Assembly (NCBI GenBank): GCA_035315685.1
Contig: DATFXR010000014.1
Span: forward strand, 1-22,413
Origin: QHWK01 sp035315685
GTDB lineage: Bacteria; Acidobacteriota; Vicinamibacteria; Vicinamibacterales; CAVVIG01
Reading direction: 5' to 3'
Length of the DNA: 22,413 nucleotides
Of the stretch, positions 15,627 to 22,058 are shown piece after piece. Within the stretch, counting starts at the first letter, position 1; each line of letters begins with the position of its first letter. The translations under genes were made by a program, and so were the position numbers. A model generated the notes under the pieces. It was not told the DNA's origin. It did not search any database and saw only the letters and a program-made list of their open reading frames with translations.

Positions 15627-15658
15627 TTCTGGCGTGTTCGATCGGGAAGCGCCAGAAC
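15626..15658 (-). terminator. Second hairpin downstream of purN
   Basis: A perfect 9-bp inverted repeat GTTCTGGCG (15626-15634)/CGCCAGAAC (15650-15658) with a 15-nt loop, directly adjacent to the hairpin at 15606-15626 and 28 nt past the purN stop. No T-run. The tandem arrangement suggests 3'-end processing or termination of the purN transcript. Confidence 0.4.
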
Positions 15659-15685
15659 CCGGGCGCGACGGCTCCAAGGCGATGT

Positions 15686-16291
15686 TCAGCCAACCGTTGG
15701 ACTGAGTGTGAGTTGACCCTTTGCGATTTGCGCGAGGGTTTCCACCACGAACTCTTTCTCGCGAGCTCGGACCCGAGCCTTCAAAGTTTCGACTGAATCA
15801 CCCGGAAGGATGTCGACCTTGCACTGCCGAACGACAGGTCCCGTGTCGTACTCGGGATCGACCAGGTGAAGGGACACGCCAGACTCCGTTTCCTGTGCCT
15901 CGAGTACTGCCTCGAATACGCGGTCGCCGTACATTCCCTTGCCTCCGAATCTGGGCAGCAGGGCGGGATGCGTGTTGAGGATCCGGCCCCTGAACGCATC
16001 GAGCACCAACGGCCCAACCCGCTTCATGTAGCCGGCCAGGAACACCAGATCGGCACCGGCCTCGAGTAGGGCATTTCGAATCGCGACGTCGAGGGCCTCG
16101 GGGCTGTCGTGGGTGGTTGATGAGAGATGCTCGACACGAATGCCGGCCTGACGAGCCCTGGCCAGCGCCGGTGACGTACTGTTGTTGCTGATGACCACGA
16201 CAACGCGTGCGGGAATCCGGCCGCTCGCACACGCATCGATGACGCTTTGGAGTGTCGTGCCCTCATGCGAAGCGAGAACGCCCAGATTCAT
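15686..16291 (-). CDS. purN: Phosphoribosylglycinamide formyltransferase (GAR transformylase)
   Basis: A 201-residue PurN, close to the family's usual 190-215. It transfers a formyl group from 10-formyl-tetrahydrofolate to GAR, step three of purine synthesis. Catalytic residues keep the E. coli spacing: Asn106 and His108 in ILNTHPALLP, and Asp149 in DPEYDTGPVV. The phosphate-binding loop near the N terminus reads SHEGTTLQ rather than the usual SGxGSNLQ. The ATG at 16291 has no good Shine-Dalgarno sequence; a TACAAT -10 lies 32 nt upstream. No other pur gene is adjacent, in particular not purM. Two hairpins follow the stop codon. Confidence 0.94.
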   Translation of the reverse strand: MNLGVLASHEGTTLQSVIDACASGRIPARVVVVISNNSTSPALARARQAGIRVEHLSSTTHDSPEALDVAIRNALLEAGADLVFLAGYMKRVGPLVLDAFRGRILNTHPALLPRFGGKGMYGDRVFEAVLEAQETESGVSLHLVDPEYDTGPVVRQCKVDILPGDSVETLKARVRAREKEFVVETLAQIAKGQLTLSPTVG

Positions 16292-16323
16292 AACGTCAGT
16301 GTCGGGATGTTCGTGTGGCCCGC

Positions 16324-16329
16324 ATTGTA
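16324..16329 (-). promoter_or_regulatory. Candidate -10 box for purN
   Basis: TACAAT (5 of 6 consensus) on the minus strand, 32 nt before the purN ATG, giving a leader of about 26 nt. No convincing -35. The 218 bp between purN and tRNA-Ala otherwise shows no gene; a 72-residue frame there is Arg-rich and not supported. Confidence 0.35.
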
Positions 16330-16509
16330 GATCTCTGCAGACGCCAGCGACATCAGGCCGGTAAGTCCTGTGTGGTCGTCACGCGTCCGGAACTCTACCG
16401 GCGCGGAGCAAACCGAAATGCCCGCGGTCGCGGCAGTGTTTTGATGTTCTGTGTCGTAACGGCGTTCGGGCTCGCGTTCGCGCCTGGCGCAGCACCGGCG
16501 TGGCAAGGA

Positions 16510-16585
16510 TGGTGGACGGCAGGAGGCTCGAACTCCCGACCTCCGCGTTGCGAACGCGGCGCTCTCCCAACTGAGCTAGCCGCCC
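16510..16585 (-). tRNA. tRNA-Ala (anticodon CGC)
   Basis: The 76-nt cloverleaf folds by eye. The acceptor stem GGGCGGC pairs with GCCGTCC (one G-U). The D arm has GCTC/GAGC. The anticodon stem CCGCG/CGCGG encloses the loop TTCGCAA, giving anticodon CGC, which reads the Ala codon GCG. The T arm is GGGAG-TTCGAGC-CTCCT. Discriminator A and an encoded CCA end (16512-16510) follow. It is transcribed divergently from pfkA. Confidence 0.97.
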
Positions 16586-16599
16586 ACTGAAGAACGCAA

Positions 16600-16629
16600 A
16601 TTGTACCATGCGAGTTTGTACCGCCGCAA
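16600..16629 (-). promoter_or_regulatory. Promoter of tRNA-Ala
   Basis: Minus strand: TTGCGG (16629-16624), an 18-nt spacer, TACAAT (16605-16600). The predicted start near 16593 is about 8 nt before the mature tRNA 5' end. It overlaps back-to-back with the pfkA promoter region. Confidence 0.5.
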
Positions 16630-16652
16630 CGCGACCGGTGCAGGCTTCCTGC

Positions 16653-16658
16653 TACACT
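16653..16658 (+). promoter_or_regulatory. -10 box of pfkA, implying a leaderless mRNA
   Basis: TACACT (4 of 6 consensus), with its last base 7 nt before the pfkA ATG. The -35 match is weak (GCGACC with a 16-nt spacer). A start 7-8 nt after the -10 falls on the ATG itself. No Shine-Dalgarno sequence precedes this ATG. Confidence 0.4.
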
Positions 16659-16665
16659 CCTCGAA

Positions 16666-17748
16666 ATGTCCGCGGTGCGCAAACTCGGTGTGCTCACAGG
16701 CGGCGGCGATGCGCCCGGCCTGAATGCCGTCATCCGGGCGGTCGTCAAGGCGGGCTCGAACAGCGGCATCGAGGTCGTCGGGCTCGAAGACAGCTTCGAC
16801 GGGCTGATCGAACCGAACCGTTCACGCGTGCTCACGCCGCGCGACGTGACCGGCATCCTCCGGCTCGGCGGCACCATCCTCGGTACGACCAACCGCGGCA
16901 ACCCGTTCGCCTATCCGGTCACGACCTCCCAGGGCGTGCACGACTACTCCGATCGCGTGGTCGAGATGTTCCACAAAATGGGTCTCGACGCGCTCGTCGT
17001 GATTGGCGGCGACGGCACACTCGCCATCGCGCACCAGTTCTGCGCCCGCGGCCTGCCGGTCGTCGGCGTGCCGAAGACGATCGACAACGACATCGTCGGC
17101 ACGACGAATTGCTTCGGCTTCGACACCGCGGTCGACTTCGCGACCGACGCGATCGATCGGCTGCATACGACCGCCGAAGCCCATCACCGCGTCATGGTCG
17201 TCGAAGTGATGGGGCGCTACGCTGGATGGATTGCGCTGTACGCGGGCGTCGCTGGCGGCGCCGACGCGATCCTCATCCCCGAGATCCCCTTCGACATCGC
17301 GATTGTCGGCGATCGCCTGCGCGCGCGCGATCGGTGGGGGGCGCAGTTCAGCATCGTCGTCGTCGCCGAAGGCGCGTATCCGAACGGTGGGTCGCTGTCG
17401 CTGATCGAGGCCGCGCGCGAAGGCTTCGCCGAGCGCCTCGGCGGCATCGGCGCACAGGTCTGTCAGGCGCTGGCGGGCGAGACGAACAAGGAGACGCGGT
17501 CGGTCGTGCTGGGACACCTGCAGCGCGGCGGCGCGCCGACCAGTTTCGATCGCGTGCTGGCCACGAGGTTCGGCGGCAAGGCGGTCGAACTGGTCAAGCG
17601 CGGCGAGTTCGGCATGATGGTCGCCTACGATCCGCCCGACATCGTCTCGCGTCGGCTCGAGGACGTGGTCGGGAGAACGAAGACCGTGCCGCTCGACCTG
17701 GATCTGCTGCTGACAGCGCGCGCGCTCGGCATCTCGTTTGGTGATTAG
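16666..17748 (+). CDS. pfkA: 6-phosphofructokinase, PfkA family (mixed ATP/PPi-type active-site signature)
   Basis: A 360-residue phosphofructokinase that phosphorylates fructose 6-phosphate in glycolysis. Readable motifs are GGGDAPGLNAVIR (12-24), GGDGT (114-118), PKTIDNDI (136-143) with catalytic Asp140 and Asp142, VEVMGRYAGW (179-188), and HLQRGGAPTSFDR near the C terminus. By E. coli numbering, position 104 is Gly (ATP-type) while position 124 is Lys (as in PPi-dependent and group III enzymes, where E. coli has Gly). That combination is known in group III ATP enzymes such as those of actinomycetes, so ATP is the likelier donor, but this needs assay. The ATG at 16666 has no Shine-Dalgarno sequence and lies 7 nt after a TACACT -10. 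It converges on the GlsB-type gene across a hairpin. Confidence 0.95.
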   Translation: MSAVRKLGVLTGGGDAPGLNAVIRAVVKAGSNSGIEVVGLEDSFDGLIEPNRSRVLTPRDVTGILRLGGTILGTTNRGNPFAYPVTTSQGVHDYSDRVVEMFHKMGLDALVVIGGDGTLAIAHQFCARGLPVVGVPKTIDNDIVGTTNCFGFDTAVDFATDAIDRLHTTAEAHHRVMVVEVMGRYAGWIALYAGVAGGADAILIPEIPFDIAIVGDRLRARDRWGAQFSIVVVAEGAYPNGGSLSLIEAAREGFAERLGGIGAQVCQALAGETNKETRSVVLGHLQRGGAPTSFDRVLATRFGGKAVELVKRGEFGMMVAYDPPDIVSRRLEDVVGRTKTVPLDLDLLLTARALGISFGD

Positions 17749-17756
17749 GACCGATG

Positions 17757-17770
17757 AGCCCACGGGCTCG
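17757..17770 (+). terminator. Small hairpin just after pfkA
   Basis: GAGCCC-AC-GGGCTC, located 8 nt after the pfkA stop. The stem is short, with no T-run. It could add to termination together with the larger inverted repeat at 17778-17835. Confidence 0.3.
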
Positions 17771-17777
17771 GTGGGGA

Positions 17778-17835
17778 AGGACCGATCGGCGTGAGCGCCG
17801 CCCTGCCCCAGCAACCCCATGGGCCGATCGGTCCT
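17778..17835. terminator. 13-bp inverted repeat between convergent pfkA and glsB-like genes
   Basis: AGGACCGATCGGC (17778-17790) pairs perfectly with GCCGATCGGTCCT (17823-17835) around a 32-nt loop. The right arm overlaps the stop codon of the minus-strand gene (17834-17836). A further copy of GGACCGAT starts at the pfkA stop (17749-17756). The position between convergent genes suggests a bidirectional terminator, but there is no T-run and the loop is long. Confidence 0.5.
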
Positions 17836-18091
17836 ATACGGCCCGTCGTGCGACGACCATCCGGTAGATCCACAGCAAGAGGACGGCGCCGAGCGTCGAC
17901 ACGATATATCCGGCCGAGGCATTCGGGCCGTACCAGCCGAGCGTGCGGCCGATGAACCCGCCGATCAACGAGCCGGCAATGCCAAGGGCCATCGTCACGA
18001 TGATGCCGCCGGGATCCTTGCCCGGCATGAGCAGCTTTGCGATGGCTCCGACGATCAGACCGAAGATCATCCAGCGGAGTGCTTCAAGCAT
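17834..18091 (-). CDS. GlsB/YeaQ/YmgE family (transglycosylase-associated) small membrane protein
   Basis: An 85-residue hydrophobic protein with three predicted helices: FGLIVGAIAKLLMPG, IIVTMALGIAGSLIGGFIG and AGYIVSTLGAVLLLWIYR. The KLLMPGKDPGG loop after helix 1 and the Gly-rich second helix are typical of the family. These inner-membrane proteins are often stress-induced, and their biochemical role is unknown despite the 'transglycosylase-associated' name. The ATG at 18091 has AGGAGA 7 nt upstream. A TATGAT -10-like box (18164-18159) lies about 70 nt upstream, next to a small GCGCC/GGCGC hairpin. Confidence 0.88.
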   Translation of the reverse strand: MLEALRWMIFGLIVGAIAKLLMPGKDPGGIIVTMALGIAGSLIGGFIGRTLGWYGPNASAGYIVSTLGAVLLLWIYRMVVARRAV

Positions 18092-18235
18092 GGCCGATTC
18101 TCCTCAGGTGGCCGCCTTGCAAAACATGTGACAGGGGAAACGCTCGCGTCGTGCCCGTATCATAGCGCCGTAGGGCGCGCAAGCAGGTCGAAAGAACGGC
18201 GATCGCTCTGCGTCGTCTCAAGGCGGTGTCGCGCG

Positions 18236-19426
18236 TCATGAGTTCAAGACGTCGAGATACTTGAGCGCGCCGCCGGTATTGAACAGCACCACACGGTCGT
18301 TCGGCTTGATTTGACCGCTTGCCGCGAGACGCTGGATCGCGACGAAGGCCGCGCCGCCTTCGGGAGCGGCGCTGACGCCGGCGTGTCGGCCGATCGCCAG
18401 CATGCCGGTCACCATCTCGCGATCCGCGACCGCCAGCGCGGAGCCGCCGCTCTCGCGAACGGCGCGCAGAATCAGAAAGTCTCCAATCGCGCGCGGAACC
18501 CGCAGCCCGTCGGCGAGCGTCGACGCGTTTTCCCAGGGTTCCGCCCGCGCCGTGCCCTGCGCGAAGGCCCGAACGATCGGCGCGCAGTTTTCAGCCTGCA
18601 CCGACACCATCCGGGGGCGGCGACCGCGCTTCACCCAGCCGAGGTGCTCGATCTCGTCGAACGCCTTCCACATGCCGACCATTCCGGTCCCGCCGCCGGT
18701 CGGATAGACGATCCAATCCGGCCATTCCCAGTCGAGCTGTTCCGCGAGCTCGTAGGCCATCGTCTTCTTGCCTTCGATGCGGTACGGCTCCTTGAGCGTC
18801 GAGACGTCGTACCAGCCGAGCGGCCCGCCCGTCTCGGCGGCCATCCGTCCGGCGTCCGTGATCAGTCCGTCGACCAGCGTGACGTTCGCGCCGTACAAGC
18901 GGCACTCGTCCACGAACGGCTGCTTCGCATCTTTCGGAATGAACACCTCGCAGGCAAGGCCGGCGGCGGCGGAGTAGGCGGCGGCGGCGTTCCCGGCATT
19001 GCCGGCGGTCGGCAGCGCGATCGTCTTCGCGCCCAGATACTTCGCGCGGGTGATCGCCGCCGACTGTCCGCGCGCCTTGAACGAGTTGGTCGGATTGAGC
19101 GACTCGTCCTTGATGTAGAGCTGCCCGAGGCCGATGGTCGCACCGAGCGCGCGCGCGTGAAAGAGCGGTGTGAAGCCTTCGCCGAGCGTGACCGGCGACT
19201 CGCCGTCGAACAGCGGCAGCAGCTCGCGGTAGCGCCACATGTTCGGCTCGCGACCCTGCAACGACTCGCGCGACCAGGAGCGCGCGCGATCGAGGTCGTA
19301 GCGCGCGACCAGGGGAGCGCCGCACACGCACAGATGGTGACGCTGGTGCGCGTCGAGCGCAGGAGCCCCGCACGGGACGGAGCACTCCAGGTGAGAGAAA
19401 AAAGAGTGAGACACGGCAGCAGGCAC
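18236..19426 (-). CDS. thrC: Threonine synthase-like PLP enzyme with N-terminal zinc-ribbon
   Basis: A 396-residue fold-type II PLP enzyme. Key elements are an N-terminal Cys cluster (Cys15, Cys19, Cys33, Cys35), LGEGFTPLF, the Schiff-base lysine Lys117 in NPTNSFKARG, ALPTAGNAGNAAAAY for cofactor binding, and the Gly-rich phosphate loop PTGGGTGMVGMWKA. It should convert O-phosphohomoserine to threonine; relatives such as cysteate or diaminopropionate synthases share the fold, so the substrate is inferred. The start is either GTG 19426 or GTG 19414; neither has a Shine-Dalgarno sequence. It begins 7 nt after the frr stop, so it is very probably read from the frr transcript. No other threonine-pathway gene is nearby. 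Confidence 0.88.
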   Translation of the reverse strand: MPAAVSHSFFSHLECSVPCGAPALDAHQRHHLCVCGAPLVARYDLDRARSWSRESLQGREPNMWRYRELLPLFDGESPVTLGEGFTPLFHARALGATIGLGQLYIKDESLNPTNSFKARGQSAAITRAKYLGAKTIALPTAGNAGNAAAAYSAAAGLACEVFIPKDAKQPFVDECRLYGANVTLVDGLITDAGRMAAETGGPLGWYDVSTLKEPYRIEGKKTMAYELAEQLDWEWPDWIVYPTGGGTGMVGMWKAFDEIEHLGWVKRGRRPRMVSVQAENCAPIVRAFAQGTARAEPWENASTLADGLRVPRAIGDFLILRAVRESGGSALAVADREMVTGMLAIGRHAGVSAAPEGGAAFVAIQRLAASGQIKPNDRVVLFNTGGALKYLDVLNS

Positions 19427-19433
19427 CGACGAC

Positions 19434-20006
19434 TTATTTGCTCCCCAGCAGCTCGCCGTCCTTCTTCTTCTGCAGGTCGTCGATCAGCTTGACGTGCGAG
19501 TCGGTCAGCTTCTGGATCTCGTCGAGCGCTTTCTTCTCGTCGTCCTCCGAAATCTGGTGATCCTTGAGCAGCTTCTTCAAGCGGTCGTTCGCATCGCGGC
19601 GGACCTGGCGAACCGCGTTGCGCCCTTCTTCGCTCAGCTTGTGCACGTGCTTCGAGAGTTCCTTGCGGCGCTCGTCGGTGAGCGAGGGCAGCGGGATGCG
19701 GACGATCTTGCCGTCGTTCGCCGGGTTGAGGCCGAGGCCGGCGCTGCGAATCGCCTTTTCGATCGCGCCGAGCTGCGACGGGTCGAACGGCTGCGCGACG
19801 ATCAGCTGCGGTTCCGGTATCGACAACCCGGCGACCTGGTTCAGCGGCATCTTCGATCCATACGCCTCGACTTGGACGCCGTCGAGGATGGTCACCGACG
19901 CGCGACCGGTCCGAACGCCGCCGAACTCGTGCTGGAGATGGTCGATCGCCGCTTTCATCCGCTTGGTTACTTCCGCGTACAACCCTTTCAGGTCATTCAC
20001 GTCCAT
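19434..20006 (-). CDS. frr: Ribosome recycling factor
   Basis: A 190-residue RRF, slightly longer than the usual 185. With EF-G it splits post-termination ribosomes. Typical sequence words are HEFGGVRTGRAS (27-38), YGSKMPLNQVAGLSIPEP, FDPSQLGAIEKAI and the long C-terminal helices ERRKELSKHVHKLSEEGRNA, RRDANDRLKKL and SEDDEKKALDEIQKLTD. The ATG at 20006 is preceded by GGAG at 7 nt. It lies 68 nt after pyrH and 7 nt before the threonine synthase, forming an operon. Confidence 0.97.
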   Translation of the reverse strand: MDVNDLKGLYAEVTKRMKAAIDHLQHEFGGVRTGRASVTILDGVQVEAYGSKMPLNQVAGLSIPEPQLIVAQPFDPSQLGAIEKAIRSAGLGLNPANDGKIVRIPLPSLTDERRKELSKHVHKLSEEGRNAVRQVRRDANDRLKKLLKDHQISEDDEKKALDEIQKLTDSHVKLIDDLQKKKDGELLGSK

Positions 20007-20074
20007 GTGGAGACTCCGCTACAAGGCAGACGGTTGAAGGCAGAAAAGGCCGATGCAGGGCAGCCACGATTCAG

Positions 20075-20806
20075 CTACGCCGTGACGAGCGAGCCAATCG
20101 GCTCGCCGGTGATCGCGCGCTTGATATTGCCCGGCGTGCGGAGGTTGAAGACGACGATCGGCAGCCGGTTGTCCATGCACAGCGAAATCGCCGTGGCGTC
20201 CATCACCTTCAGTCCCTGCTCGAGCACCTGCAGGTACGAGATGCGGTCGAAGCGCGTCGCGTTGGCCTTCACCATCGGATCGGCGTCGTAGATGCCATCG
20301 ACCTTGGTCGCCTTGAGGATCACGTCCGCCTTGATCTCCATCGCGCGGAGCGCGGCCGCGGTGTCAGTGCTGAAGTACGGATTGCCGGTTCCGGCGCCGA
20401 AGACGACGACCCGTCCCTTTTCGAGGTGCCGGATGGCACGGCGGCGGATGAACGGCTCGGCCACGGCGCGCATCTCGATCGCGGTGACGACCCGCGTCAC
20501 CACGCCCTGCTGCTCGAGCGCGTCCTGCAGGGCGAGGGCGTTGATGACGGTGGCGAGCATGCCCATGTAGTCGGCAGTGGCGCGGTCCATCCCGCGCGCG
20601 CTCGCCGCGACGCCGCGGAAGATGTTGCCGCCGCCGATCACGATCGCGGTCTCGACGCCCATCCCCTGAATCTCCGCCACGTCGCGCGCGATCTGTGTCG
20701 CCACGGCGGGATCGATGCCGTAGGTCTGATCGCCCATCAGGGCTTCGCCGGAGAGTTTGAGGAGGATGCGTTTGTAGGCGGGCCGGGGGGAGTCGTCGGC
20801 GGTCAC
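20075..20806 (-). CDS. pyrH: UMP kinase
   Basis: A 243-residue bacterial UMP kinase (amino-acid-kinase fold) that makes UDP from UMP. Motifs are KLSGEALMG near the N terminus, VIGGGNIFRG, RATADYMGMLATVINALA, GAGTGNPYFSTDTAAALRA and KATKVDGIYDADP. It is probably hexameric and GTP-activated like its family. The start is GTG 20806; no Shine-Dalgarno sequence precedes it, and a perfect TATAAT ends 8 nt upstream, which points to a leaderless mRNA. Order tsf-pyrH-frr is the common bacterial one. The upstream spacer is filled with repeats. Confidence 0.97.
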   Translation of the reverse strand: MTADDSPRPAYKRILLKLSGEALMGDQTYGIDPAVATQIARDVAEIQGMGVETAIVIGGGNIFRGVAASARGMDRATADYMGMLATVINALALQDALEQQGVVTRVVTAIEMRAVAEPFIRRRAIRHLEKGRVVVFGAGTGNPYFSTDTAAALRAMEIKADVILKATKVDGIYDADPMVKANATRFDRISYLQVLEQGLKVMDATAISLCMDNRLPIVVFNLRTPGNIKRAITGEPIGSLVTA

Positions 20807-20814
20807 GGAGCTGA

Positions 20815-20820
20815 ATTATA
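20815..20820 (-). promoter_or_regulatory. Consensus -10 box of pyrH, implying a leaderless mRNA
   Basis: A perfect TATAAT on the minus strand, ending 8 nt before the GTG start of pyrH. No recognisable -35 is present at 15-19 nt; that position lies inside the 19-bp repeat tract. The expected transcription start falls at or within 1-2 nt of the GTG. Confidence 0.45.
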
Positions 20821-20824
20821 ACAA

Positions 20825-20873
20825 GGACGCAGAGAACAACAGAGGACGCAGAGGACAACAGAGGACGCAACGG
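20825..20873. repeat. 19-bp tandem repeat (GGACGCAGAG-AACAACAGA type), about 2.6 copies
   Basis: Units at 20825-20843 and 20844-20862 differ at one base, and a partial third (GGACGCA) starts at 20863. The tract sits directly upstream of the pyrH -10 box. Its GGACGCAG core is the reverse complement of the CTGCGTCC core repeated at 20948-21076, so the two tracts can pair. Confidence 0.75.
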
Positions 20874-20947
20874 AAAACGCACTCGCTCGGCTGAAGCCTC
20901 GCGCTGCGTCGCCGCGTCAGCCGTGACCGCGCAGCGCTGGACGCCTT

Positions 20948-21076
20948 CTGCGTCCTTCGTTGCCCTTTGAACCCGTCTCAGGCGGCCGCTAGGCCGCGCT
21001 CGCTGCGTCCTTGGTTGCCCTCGTGCCCTTGTCCAGGCGCTGCCGGCAGGCCGCGCTCACTGCGTCCTTTGTTGCC
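20948..21076. repeat. Three imperfect ~56-bp direct repeats between pyrH and tsf
   Basis: CTGCGTCCTTxGTTGCC occurs at 20948, 21003 and 21060 (spacing 55 and 57). The first two units also share an AGGCCGCGCTC end, and all three have a CAGGCG further along. The third unit runs into the tsf stop region. It is too short and too similar between units to be a CRISPR array. Confidence 0.7.
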
Positions 21077-21094
21077 GGTTGTGCCTTGCCACTG

Positions 21095-21979
21095 TCAGGC
21101 GCCCGTCTCGCCCACCTTCAGACGCGCGAAGCGCGTGACCGCGACCGGCGCACCGAGCGCTTTGCCAGCAGCATCGATGACCTGCTTCACCGACATCTTG
21201 GGGTCGCGGATCGATTCCTGATCCGGCAGCACACCGCCGGGCATCTGCTTGTAGAACGCGCCGAGCTTGCCCTCGATGATCTTCTCGAGCACGTTCGCAG
21301 GCTTGCCGGAGTTTTCCATCTGCGCGCGGTAGATCGCCTTTTCCTTCTCGAGGACGTTCGCGGGCACGTCTTCCCGCCTCGCGTACGCCGGGTTGCCGGC
21401 CGCGATCTGCATCGCGATCTCGCGGACGAGCGTCTGGAATTCCTCGCGCTGCTCGATTCCGGCGGTCACGCCGCCGAACTCGACCATCACGCCGATCTTG
21501 CCGCCCTGATGAATGTACTGACCGACGTAGCCGTTGCCGGCGTAGCGCACGAGGCGCGACACGGTCATGTTCTCGCCCAGCGTCGCGATGAGCGGCGTGA
21601 GATGTCTGGCAATCGGACCATTCGGATCTTTCAGCCAGGCGTCGTTGGCGGCGTCGCCGGCCTCGGCAATCTCATCGAGCACGCTCTGCATCAGCTGCTG
21701 GAAGTCGGGCGTGCGCGCGACGAAGTCCGATTCGCAGTTCACTTCGGCCAGGATGCCGGACGAGTGATCCGAAGCGACGGTGTTCGCAATGAGACCTTCG
21801 CTCGCCGTGCGTCCGGCCTTCTTCGCCGCGCTGGCGAGGCCGCGCTTGCGCAGGATCGTGGTCGCCTCGTCGAAGTCGCCGTTCGCTTCGGTGAGCGCGT
21901 TCTTGCACTCCATCATGCCGGCACCGGTCTGGTCGCGCAGCTTCTTCACCATCTCCGCCGTAATCGCCATCGTCGCCAT
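21095..21979 (-). CDS. tsf: Translation elongation factor Ts
   Basis: A 294-residue EF-Ts, the nucleotide exchange factor for EF-Tu. The N-terminal UBA-like helices contain VKKLRDQTGAGMMECKNAL (11-29), the place of the family's TGAGMMDCK motif. The core includes VNCESDFVART, FQQLMQSVLDEIAE and the coiled-coil region VLEKEKAIYRAQMENSGKP. C-terminal DPKMSVKQVI is also typical. The ATG at 21979 has GGAGAG 7 nt upstream. It follows rpsB, but a strong intrinsic terminator ends only 20 nt before this ATG, so expression depends on readthrough or on an unseen promoter. The repeat-rich spacer follows its stop. Confidence 0.97.
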   Translation of the reverse strand: MATMAITAEMVKKLRDQTGAGMMECKNALTEANGDFDEATTILRKRGLASAAKKAGRTASEGLIANTVASDHSSGILAEVNCESDFVARTPDFQQLMQSVLDEIAEAGDAANDAWLKDPNGPIARHLTPLIATLGENMTVSRLVRYAGNGYVGQYIHQGGKIGVMVEFGGVTAGIEQREEFQTLVREIAMQIAAGNPAYARREDVPANVLEKEKAIYRAQMENSGKPANVLEKIIEGKLGAFYKQMPGGVLPDQESIRDPKMSVKQVIDAAGKALGAPVAVTRFARLKVGETGA

Positions 21980-21999
21980 TGCTGTTCTCTCCAGAGACC

Positions 22000-22032
22000 A
22001 AAAAAAACGCCGGCCCCATGTCGAGGCCGGCG
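22000..22032 (-). terminator. Intrinsic terminator/attenuator between rpsB and tsf
   Basis: Minus strand: a perfect 8-bp stem CGCCGGCC (22032-22025)/GGCCGGCG (22015-22008), 9-nt loop, then eight T residues (22007-22000). The rpsB stop is 26 nt upstream and the tsf ATG is 20 nt downstream of the T-run. This is the clearest rho-independent terminator in the window. Confidence 0.92.
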
Positions 22033-22058
22033 CCTGTGCTTGGGGCCTGTGTCGTGTC

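Noticed and set aside
16288..16506. 72-codon minus-strand frame overlapping the purN start
   Set aside because: The first half is Arg-rich and non-protein-like; the TGA overlap with the purN ATG looks fortuitous, and a -10 box for purN lies inside it.
16608..17744. 378-codon plus-strand frame overlapping pfkA
   Set aside because: Out of frame with pfkA; Arg-rich with no motif. The pfkA frame carries all catalytic motifs.
18311..19492. 393-codon plus-strand frame
   Set aside because: Antisense to the threonine synthase gene and Arg-rich; the opposite strand has the PLP lysine and phosphate loop.
20948..21076. Possible CRISPR array
   Set aside because: Only three units, similarity extends through the would-be spacers, one unit reaches the tsf stop, and there are no cas genes.
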